Below are positions 13,901-25,900 of a stretch of 64,000 nucleotides of DNA, piece after piece (within the stretch, counting starts at the first letter, position 1; each line of letters starts with the position of its first letter). Both the position numbers and the translations under genes were made by a program. This DNA is from Asterias rubens (lineage: Eukaryota; Echinodermata; Asteroidea; Forcipulatida; Asteriidae), in contig NC_047062.1 in assembly GCF_902459465.1 (NCBI RefSeq), positions 18,917,994 to 18,981,993 of the forward strand, written 5' to 3'. The notes under the pieces are model-generated. The model saw nothing but the letters and a program-made list of their open reading frames with translations, searched no databases and was not told the origin of the DNA.

Positions 13901-16900
13901 TTATCTCGCAACTTCAACGACCAATTGAGCTCAAATTTTCACAGGTTTGCTATTGTATGCATATGCAGATACAGTTTTCTTGAATAAGCTTCAATTCAGA
14001 GAAAATATTTCACAGAAACAAATGGTTCTAATATGAACCTCATAATCAGTATGCATTCAGAATAAAATTAAACAATGATGTTTGTTATCCTTACCAATCC
14101 TCTCCAATACCCTTTGCTAGTCCCTCCTCAAGATAGACAGGAAGGGTCTTAAAGAAACACGTTACCTTCGATCGGTCGAGTTGGTCTTTGAAAAGCGTTT
14201 GTAATCGTTTTTTATAAAATGAATATGAGTAGAAATATTTTTTAAAAGTAGATAATGATCCACACAAGTACCACTCAAGGTTTTCCCACTCGTGGTTTTC
14301 CCTTTACCTCGTCGACAAACACGGTCGGCCATTTATGCAAGTCAAATTTTGTACTCCTATAAATGGCCGACCGTGCCAAAGTAAAAGGAAAACCACACAA
14401 TTTTGAGGCAAATGTGTGTGGATCATTGTATTTTACATTTTACATTTAAATCATTTTTCTAACCATATGTATTTTATAACAAATGGTTACAAACGCTTTT
14501 CAAAGACCAATTCGACCGATCCAACGTGTTCCTATAAGGTAAATCGAAACCTCTTTGCCGAGATGTAGTATGTATTACCTCTGATATATAGCACAAATAT
14601 TTGAGTCCCTATCCGTTTGCGCCGTCAATGGAATGGTGCATAGTCCTGCCAAACCATCACATTGTAACGTTCTTTTGTCAATGTGCTCAAAGTTATATTT
14701 CTTGATGTATGTTGGGACATTTTATGCAGAATTTGCTCAGTGAGAATGGGTCTCGGATACAGAATGAATTACCTCTGATGTAGCACAAATATTTGAGTCC
14801 CTACCTGTTTGTGCCGTCAACGGAATGGCGCATAGTCCTGCCAAACCATCACATTGCTACATTTTTTTTACAGGAATACATGGGCATAGTCAACGATGTT
14901 CTTTCAATCAACAAGCAGTATGCTAGCGAGGTTTGAAGACATTTAACTGTATTTAACTCTTATAGTTTAATTTTCTAATGCACTGGGAATTAACTTTGTT
15001 TTATCAAGGCTTGCAGTATCCTCTGGGACCATTTGTTTAAGTCAAGAAATCTTGTTTTGTAAAACTTGTACCACTGTCTGTTTAAAAGTAAAAGGGGAGT
15101 CAATGTCAAATTGAGTTTTGTAATGCACTCATTTTTCAAAAGATAAAGTCCTCATGAAATTTAGGAAAAATTCCCTACCCCATGTTTAAATGGTGCAAAA
15201 TGTTATTTTTTCCGATGATTCTCTTTCACAGAGAAATTTTAAATGTGACATCACCACACCTAACAAATAAATTGGTAGGCCTGTGTACAATAAAAAGATA
15301 ATTTTTTTTGTGCCTGTCAAAAAGTCAAAAGATCAAATCTATTGCTGTTGTTATTTAATATCATCAATATCTACAGTATAATGATTAGCAAGACAAGTTC
15401 TCAACAAACAAATCTACGCAGCAAAGTTGGTGTATATATAAAGATCTTTTTATGCTGTACATGTTCTAGTGCAATTCAACCATATCTGTTCATTCCTTTG
15501 TAATGTTTTTATGAAATAAGTATAACATGTTTCCGCAAACTGGATTGACAAATCAAATTTCAATAATAGTAGTGTTGTCTTCCACCTATTTTTAAGTAAA
15601 CTTTAAGAAAAGTAACAGTGTTCACTCTTTGTACACGATTTTGGTTATATTTCTTATTTTTGTTTTCTTGTTTTCACTCTTCCAAAAGCACAAGATGCTT
15701 TTGTCAGGGGTGGACCTAGCCATTGCTGTGGATAGCATGCTGTCGGCTTACATTAATACAGTGTCCAAAGGTGAAAAAGTTATCCAAAACACTTATGTAG
15801 GTAAGTCAAGTTGAAATTGTTTGGGATGCATTCCATTGCAGTTGTTTTTTTTTCTTCCTTTTTTTTTTTTACTTCCTTGGAATACTCCTTGTCAAGACGT
15901 TTTTGCTGTCTGATGATTTAAAGATTTAAAATACATAACAAAATAATAATAAGCAACTTTTTGCTGTTGCAGCCTGAAAAAGGGATAAGAGAGGGGACGA
16001 TCAACTGGTATTTGTTTTTATTTGGCCTAACTAATGAAATGAAAGCAAGTAAATGAAGTTCTCTGTATACACCACACAAAGTGAATAATGGCAAGCAATA
16101 TGTGTATTGTAATAGATACCACCTTGTCTGAATCTGTTGGGACTGGCTCTGACATCGTCATGAAGCTTCAGCAAGGATGTGATAGTTCCTGCAACGATTA
16201 CGACATCGTCGTTGTGATACCAAGTGGCGTTTTCGAGGATTCACGTAAGTAAAAGGTGTTCACTATTTAAAGGTAACTGTCAAAGACCAGTATTCTCACT
16301 TGGTGTATCCAAACATATATGCATAAAATAACAAACCTGTGAAAATTTGGACTCAAATGGGCATAGACAAATAATATTGAAAGGAAATAGCGCATGCATC
16401 AGAAGTGCCTCCTTTTATCTGCCTGAGTAAAGCTTTCTCACATTTATATTTTTCCACACAATTACACCCTATAAGCCCCTGTCAGTTACATGAAACCATT
16501 GAAAAAATGGGTGTGTTAATTGTTTAAAGGCACTGGACACGATTGGTAATTGTCGAAGACTAGTCTTTCACTTGGTGTATCTCAAAATATGCATAAACAA
16601 AAGTTGACCTCAATTGGTCCCTGAAGTTGCGAGAGAATAATGGAAGAAAAAAACACCCTTGTCACAAGATGTTGTGTGCTTTATCCTTCATTTTGGGACC
16701 TCAAAATCTAATTCTGAGGTCTTAAAATCAAATTCAAATTTTTGAGTGGAAACTACTTCGTTCTCGAAAACTACGTTACTTCAGAGGGAGCCGTTTCTCA
16801 CACTGTTTCATACTCATCAACAGCTCTCCATTGCTTTTTACCAATTAAGTTTTATGCTAATATTTATTTTGAATAATTACCAATAGTGTCCACTGCCTTT

Positions 16901-19900
16901 AGAGTGGTCCCAAAAAAAGCCTAGACGCACTTCTTTCTAATCTCACTTGATGCCCATTTTCACAATTTTCTTCACCCTGTTTTGTATTTCCTTTACACGG
17001 TTGGCTTCTTGATTTACAGAAACTAACAAACAAGCAAGCGCATCAACTTTCTATGAAGGAGTCAAAGATCATCTGCCAAAAAATATCATCGGAGAGTAAG
17101 TTCTACTTCAAATTTGTTTTTTTCTTCCAGTGATTTTTTGGGGGCAATTCCATTTTATTCCCAAAAAATCGGGTTGATTTTTTTTACCAATAATTCACGC
17201 AAGATTTGACCGATAATGCCAGCAAGATATGTTCTATTTGGCAAGTAGATATACGCATCATGCTATCGCAAACCAAATATATATTTATACCTCACCATGC
17301 AATGCCTCAAATTGTTTTTATATAATCAGAAGCAAACTAGGGGGCAGAGGTGGCACATGCCCCCCTTCAATTAATGTCCATGCCTCCTCCCCCAGCTGAA
17401 ATCTTTACTTTTGAGATTAAAACTTACTAGAGAATTTTTTTAATTTTTGTAAGCTTGAATGTGATCATTTCATCGCTTTAAAAACCATTTACCCATTTAC
17501 ACACAGACAAAGTTTGGCGCGTTCAAGTAAAATGCAAACAGAAACTCAAATTTTAATTTGCCCCCTATAAAAAATAGTGCACTCCCTTGTGATCCCCTGA
17601 AATTACTAGTTTCAGTGCTAATCAAATGTATATACACATTTGGTCTTGTAAACTGATTTTTATTGAACCATAAAGCGGTACATTAGTGGTTTCTTAAGGG
17701 TTTATTATTTTGGTTTTTGGGGTTGGACAAAGAAAAATTTACTAGCGTCGGACTCGAACGAATGACCTCCAGATTAACGTGCCAGCACTCTACCAATTGA
17801 GCTTATTATTTTGAATAGTGGCTCTTTTAACTATTGTACCACAGTTTTATACCATTTGAAATCTTTAGAACTTTTAAAGTTTAACATTGACAACTGCCTA
17901 TCTATTTTCTTTTTCAAATGGACATACAGCAAGACGGAATACCAAGTGGCAAGTTTCCTTGTTGGAGTCAATTTGAATGTCCCATCACCATCGGCACTGT
18001 CAGTTGACATTACCGTCACCATCAGTATTAGCAAGGTAAGCTTGCAGCCTCACCATAGTCACCCCCATTGTGTATGACCCAGGGTTCCAATGCCATGAAG
18101 CTGCTTAGTTTGGAAACATTGAATCTGCTAAGCAGAAAGTAAGAGAGGGACTCCCGTTAACGTTAACAAGTAGTGTGGTCCTCTTGTTAACTGTAGGTGG
18201 TAACTTATTGTTTGCTAAAACCTATGTTTCCTAATTTTTGCCCAAATGGTTTTGTTTTTAAGACTAGTTTTCTCTCAATGAATACATTCATTTTGTGAGC
18301 CCCTTAATGGCAGAGACATTATGATTGAGCCAAATTCGAATTTATTCACTTTTAATAACATAGCCCACAAACATTTTTTTTTGTTCTTTAAATTTCAGCT
18401 GAATGCTACACAAGAAGCAAAGTGTGCGTTCTTAGACAGCAGTGGAAGGTAATTTGTTCAATCTTCATTTTTGCAATGTCGCATTCATATCTGTAAAAGC
18501 TGGCAGGTTAGATATTGATCATGCAAAATTAAGAGAGAAAATAAACTGACAAGTGCCCTGGACATTCCCTGGTTAAAACATTTCAAGGAAACAAAGTAAT
18601 ATATTGATTAATGGGGATGAAACGTTATTTTGAGGGAGTGAGATATTTCTTTGAAAGAATGAAAATTGGATGTGTGGTTTTGTGGAATGAAATTTTATTT
18701 TGTGGTGAGGAATGAAATAATATTTTGAGGGAAGGGAAACACTTAAAGAAAATATCATTTTCCATTATGCAGGCTCTGTAAAACATAAAGTCGGTCATTT
18801 ATGTTGTTAGATTACCGACCTCAAGGCAGGACACTCTGCATTATGATAAACGAGATGTGTCTTTTTTCTTATTTGATTTACTTTGAATGATGTCTGTATT
18901 AGCTGGAGCACAGTTGGTGTCTCATCAATAACGGATAAAGACAACAAGACTGTTAACTGCACCAGCAACCATCTGACTAACTTTGCGGTGCTGGTTTCCA
19001 CCAGACAACTAGATGTAAGATTTTATTATTTCAAAGAAATGTGTTTATATTACAGCTGTATTGTAAGCCAAAAATTATTTTTGAAAATTTCACCCTTTTG
19101 GCTTGTTTCGACTCATTTAGCTTGACCGCATCACAATTACAAAACTTTAACGTTTTATGACTTGAAATATTGATGTCAATCATAGCATCCGAAGCACCCT
19201 TGCTGCACCCTTAAAACGTGCCAAGCACATCTTTTTGTGCAAAAAATTGCTGGACCCTATGTGACGGTACAAATGTTTAAGTTTTATTTTTTTATTTTTT
19301 TTAAAGGTTTTTACCTAATAAAAGATGTTGAAACAAGCAAGTTGCAGAAGAAGGGGAGAAGATCAAGGCCCTTAAGGGGCTTTGACAGAGCCTCACCCTC
19401 CCTTTTTTGTCTCAATTGCTCCAACATTCCTTGGCATATTCTGACTGATTGAGGAGAGGCCCAAGTGTGGACTTGTTGGTTAAATTTGGTTTGTGAAATT
19501 TTTTCTTTCTTTTTCAGATAAGCGTGGTAGATAGAGTGGCGTTGGAAATACTGACGAATGTTGGACTGGCTATTTCCATAACATGTCTCATTCTGACACT
19601 AATTATTCTGAATGTTCTGAGGTAAGCTTTTTCAGCCCCAACCATTTTCAAACTGCTTAGAATCTTTTTTGCTTACACATTTTCTGCTTAGCAAAAATAA
19701 CCAGAATGCCAGTCTCAGATTGTCCATGTTAAATGGTATTGTGGATGGTAACTTTATTCTGGTAAGCATAATTTAGTTGTGCTTAGCTAGTTTTTGTGCT
19801 CAAGCAGCTCTATTAAAGTCCCATCCCCACTTAAGGTGATCCCCAGGCTGCCGCTTCCCAGGTTGTATCGTTAACTTGGGTTGAGGCTTTTTGTTCAACC

Positions 19901-22900
19901 TCGCGAGAATCGCATATTATAATTTGTTAGTACTATTAGTTTGAATAATTTAGATTTTTTTCTGATTATGTTCTAGACAATTAAACAGCACTCGTATCAG
20001 CATACTGAAGCACACTGCTGCTGCCTTGTTGATTGCTCAGATAATGTTCATCGTGGGAGCTTCAAATCTTAACCAGGTGGATGTAAATATATAATATAGG
20101 TTTTCCGGTTATTTTTTGGTGGAAAAGCAGCCTAATATTTCAGACCTTCATTTTGAAGCAATTTTGCCTCATTCATCATTCAATTTCCTTGTTGAGGCTT
20201 GCCAAATCATACAGCATTCTAGCAATTTTTGTTGTACTAACTAACCTGGCATGAGTGTACAAATAAATACATTGTTTTTTTGTAAATGGAAAAATAAATC
20301 TTATAAAAGCTTATGAAATTTAACACTTTACTTTAGTAATTGTTAATCTCAAGTGTAGATTTGAAATGGGGGAGGGGCACGGACATCAATTGGGAGGGGA
20401 TATCTGACCCCTGTGCCCCTGTCGCATGCAATTATGCCCTCTATGCAATACTATCCGGAGGACATTCTTGCATATGGAATAATTTGCATTAGAGTTGTGT
20501 ATGCCCTCGTGTATGCGAAACTGCTTTGCAGTATAAACGCCCTTGGTCGACGGAACACATTCGCCATTTTCCACAAGCTAAGTACATGTCATGAATGACA
20601 TGGGAAATGTTCAGCCGTTGGGTATTCGCTGCAATCATAATGGGTGAATATTCATGCTGCATAATACGTAGCTTGAGTGCATTCCCGCTTGCTTAAGCGC
20701 GCAAACACATGTACAGTCATGTTCATGTCCACCGGACAGTTTTTGCATAGCCCCGGCGGACAGTATTGCATAGCGGACACGTTTGCATCTGACACCCCCC
20801 TAAAGTTCGCCACTGATAATAACTAATTATTTATCGACGGTTCCCTTTACAATTATTGGACATCAGTTTGGTTTTTCAACCCAATGACCACCTGGCAACC
20901 AAGATGTTCTCTATAGTCGAATAAGTGGTGAGTTATACATACCAGACAATATTCAAATCTTACATGCAAACGGCATTTATTTATTTCTTGTTTGTGGGTG
21001 TGTTACAGGGACTGTGTACAGCAGTTGCTGCGATGCTTCACTACTTCTTTCTGTCCACGTTCTGTTGGATGTTGATCCAAGGAGTGCAACTCTACATGAA
21101 AGTCCGTCGTGCACTCAAGGGCAACATTGATATGGTCTACTTCTATGTATTTGGATGGGGTAGGTGACTCCTTGATGACTTTAAATACAAAGTTTAAAAG
21201 TAGTAGTAGCCAGTTATTTGTTTACCCCTTTAGGCCATTGTGCTTATCTGTATGAAATCATGACAACTGTATCCATTAACTGCAGACAGTGGTTTTGGAG
21301 GGTTGTATATAATCCTTTCCTAAGACAAAAAGTGTTTTGACATAATCAGCTGTTCATACTTGTTGGTAACACATAATAATTACACAGCCATGACGGCACA
21401 CTAAAACCATTGTGTAAAACCATTCAAATGCATAGTGTATTATGCTGGAGTCTTTAGCATAAGAATTCCAGTGTAGGCTTATAAAACTAATTATATTGAC
21501 TGCATGCAGTTCCTCTGCATTGTTCTTATTCTCTTTGGATTCTAACATCTTTTCTGTGATACAGAATAACTAACAAGGCAAGTTCTCAAAAAAAAAAGTT
21601 TACACAGCAAAGACAGGATATAAAAATATGCATGGAGTTACTTCAAGCTGACTATAAATACATTGATACCTTACCATCAATGCCTCCAAACCCATTTATA
21701 GCTGTGTTTTCTTTTCACAGGTTTCCCAGCCATTATTGTGGCCATCAGTGTGGGTGTGTCCCACACAAACTACAAAAACGCCAGTGGTGTGTAAGTAGAA
21801 TGACTGTAACTTAACTCTGGTGTTTCTGATCAGAAGAGTGTGGGTTCGCATCCCCAGCCTTGACACTTGTGTCCTTAAGCAAGACACTTAACCATTGCTT
21901 CATCCTTCGGATGCGACGTTAAGCCGTTGGTCCCATGTGTTTTGTATCGCATGTAAAAGAACCCAGTGCACTGATCGAAAAGAGAAGGGGTACGTCCCGG
22001 TGTTCCTGGTCCGATCGACAGAAAATTGCGCCACAGCACCTTGTAAAGCATTACATGGTGCTATCAGAATTAGGTCTCATAATTCAAACGTAGTCCTATA
22101 TCTTGCAGGAAATACTGTAAGTTACAGCGCCAGGAGCGTCTCTGAGTGACGGACATGTGCGCTATATAAGAAGCCACGATTGTGATTATTATTATTATTG
22201 TTAAAACATCATCTGTAATTCAGGTGTCAGTTTTTTTGGATACAAAACTGATTGGTTTATCTCAAACATTTGGACTGTCTCCTTCAAGTTAGTACCCTTC
22301 ATACATGAACCTAATTATGTGTGAAGCAGTCACTTAATATTTGAACTCGTCTTAAATTTTAAAATATCTCATGTTGTCACTTCAATTTCCTTTATGAATC
22401 ATCAAATTACTAAAATTTGAAAGTATGACTCTGTGTTGGTTGATATAACCAGTTTTACTCATAATTAATTGAGGTATTGCTGTTGCAATGACTTAATCAA
22501 AGACACTATTGGTAATTACTCAAAATAATTACTAGCATAAAACCTTACTTGGTAACGAGTAATGGGGAGAGGTTGAGAAAACATTGTGAGAAAACGGCTC
22601 CCTCTGCAGTGACATAATTTTCTAGAAAGAAGTAACTTTCTACGAGTTTGATTTCGAGAACTCGGATTTAGAACTTGAGGTCTCGAAATCATCCATCTAA
22701 AAGCACACAACTTTGTGTGACAAGGGTGCTTTTTTCTTTCATTATTATCTCGCAACTTCGACGACCAATTTAGCTCAAATTTTCACAGATTTGTTATTTT
22801 ACTTTTATGCATATGTTGAGATACACCAGAAGACAATAATGTCCAGTGTCTTTAATTTTGTATTGTGTTGTTCATCAAATTATGTTTCTGATATTGTCCC

Positions 22901-25900
22901 CCTCCCGCTAAAAAAAATCATACAAAATAAATTGTTTCTCATGATATAATACTTAACTTTTCATGTAGGTGCTGGATTTCACTGGAGCATGGAGTTGGCA
23001 CATTGATTGCGTTTATTGGACCTGCTTATCTCATACTTGTGGTGAGTAATTTTATAGAAATTTGTGTTTTTAGGTCCCTTTCTTCAACAAATCCTGCTTC
23101 CTTTTGATTATATTTTATATGTTTATTTTATTCTCCACTTCTTTGTAAAAATTTGCTTAAAATGTGGGTTACTTTACACTGTCAGGTTCTTAAAAGTTTA
23201 GTGAAAATCTACTTTTGTACTTGAAATTGTGAATTCCCCCTTTCACCTTGTTTTCACCCAGTTCACATCTAACGGGCACAGCCTAAAGGCCGGTTTCAAA
23301 TCGGTTGCGCAGTCGGGTGATGGAAATCTTGAGGCGCGATCCTAAAAAAACACAGTTTTTAGTCATCGCTGAGGCTTACAAACTGTGTTTTTATGATCTT
23401 GTGTCAAGATTTCTTTGGTATGACCATCTTGTGACCAACTATAAACCCGCCTTAAGTGTTTCACCTTGTTTTCAGGTTGTTTTAAATGTGCTGTATTTCC
23501 CCAAAAAGCCTAAAGTTATCTTTGGTCTTCCTCCATGGTGTCCATGTGTGTGTCTAGTGTGGTTTAATGCAAGGAGTATAGCCAGGTTTTCAGTGTGTCC
23601 TTGGGATAGTTAACTGTTTAATGAGGGGAAGTCATCCTGATGAATGGTTTATTGGTCAGCGCTTTGGTTTCACCTTGTTTCAGGTCAGCAATGTACTGTT
23701 TAGCACACTGTGGATTTAAACCAATGTTTACATTTTGAGTAGAGCTTAATAACCCCCATGAGACCATTGAGTGGGGGGAGGGGGAAATTAAATTCCAGAG
23801 AATTATGGGCCACTTAAAGAGGTTTGGGCTTGGACAGAAGGCATTCCCTGAAACCAGGGTGACGAGGCCAGTCAAAGGTCTGGAGACTCTTTGTTTAAGG
23901 TGTTTTACGGGAATTGCAATTTAGAATGGTTTAGAATGGTTTATTTATTTAAAAATGCCATTGTAGCATACAACTGAATTGCGACATAATTTACAATCAT
24001 TAAAAATATTACAATAATTATTAAAAAGCATTACAATAGAAAACACAAAGTGAACATTTTGATAAAATGGATGCAAACATCAGTATCAAAAAAGGAGAAA
24101 AACAGCTAAAACTGTAAAAGTTCACTGAGCACAACATGCCATGTTGCTGCCTCTCGAAGGGCGCCCTAAAAAAAGGGGAAAAATCCTTAAGAGCAACGTG
24201 AAAGAGATCCAATAATGCCTTGAATTTCAGCCAAAACCTGCACTTCACTGAGATTTCAGGCTGGTTTCATGGTATTGTAAAAGTCCTGGGGGCAGGTAAA
24301 ACGCACAGTTTGTGAGTACGGTGGGCTTTTCCATAAAAAGCTTGAGTGCAAGGTAGTGTGTTGGACTGAAAATTACTTTTTAAAATAATGGGTTTTCTTT
24401 CTTTCATCAGATCAACTTGGTGGTGCTTTTCATGGTGATGCATGTATTTCTGACAGTCAAAGTCAACAAAGACAAGTCAGAAATGGACAAGCTCAAGTAA
24501 GCATTGGACCTATTAGGCCTACACTATGAGATTTAACACAATAAATGCTAAATATTGCCCTTTTTTGGGGGGGGGGGGTGTAGTGAATAACTTGGTCATG
24601 TTTAGTATAACTTTTAAGAAGGACAAATAATTTTGAAAGAAGGGTAAAGAAACTGAAGCTTCAGAAACAAAAGGTGAATCACAGAAATGCCACTCTAAAT
24701 GTGAAAGCTTTGTGTAAAATATGCTTACTTACTCTGAGGCAGTTTGTGCATGCTGCCATTTTAGCTGTATAGCAAATGCCAGATTTCTCATTGGTCACAT
24801 GGTAATGATACTTTCAAAAATTATCAAAACCATGTTTGAAGGGAATCTTTTCAGAAAATAGTTTAAAGTACCAACAGCTGCATTGTTTCTCACCAAGTAG
24901 AATTTTTATAGTATTTTTTTTTTAAATGTGTTTTTTAAAATCATTTACCAATCTTTGTCAAAGACATCACACAATATTTTGATATACTCACTTTGGTGAA
25001 CTCTGACAAAAAAAACATGTTGGAGGTCTGACAAAAAAACCAATATTTTCCACAAAACCACATCAATATCCATTTACCATGCAAAACTAATTAACGGCAA
25101 TTTATTGATGTGGAAATATTTGTACACTGTTTTTTTTTTTGACTGACCAACAGGTCTGGATTTAAAGCTGTGATCGTCATGGTCCCAATCCTTGGTGTGA
25201 CATGGTTCTTTGGCTTGTTCATCATCGTCAGCCCTGACTTGGTGTTCCTGTATCTGTTTGTCATCTTTAATACCTCGCAGGTTGGTGGCACAGTTTCAGC
25301 CAAATTTTTCACTTTCTTAAGCCTCATAAAACACTTCATGAACTTTTAAGTTTCTTAAAAGTATTTGGCAAGTTGTAGTGTGGCAACTGGTCAGGCGGTT
25401 TAGAGCAGGGGACTTTGAGCTCTGGTGTTTCTGATCAGCAGAGTGTGGGTTCAAGTTCTGATCATGAAATTACATCTAAATTGTTGTTTGTATAAATACT
25501 GTGTCATTTTTTTGGTTGCAGGGGCTGCTCATGTTCTTGTTTCATGTGGTGTTTAATGACGAGGTAGGTAAAATTGTTATATACAACCCCCCCCCCCTTT
25601 CAAGGGCAAGCTCCAAACTTCTGTGTTATAGCTCAGTGTGGAGAGTACTGAGTGGATTGCACTTTCCTTGCTATAACCTGTAAAATTTGCTTACATTAAG
25701 TGCTGATTTCTTGCTTTAAGTAAGAAGAGTCAGAAAATTGGACATCTAATTTTTTGAAATTTTTTATTTTGGGAAAAATATACATAATATAATTAGGCCT
25801 AGTTGTTGAAAACTGCTTACCAACCCAAAGGACCTATGGTATAAATGCAAAACATGGTTGATAGCCTGACATTTCGACCGGAGCAGAGTCTTTTTCAAAA

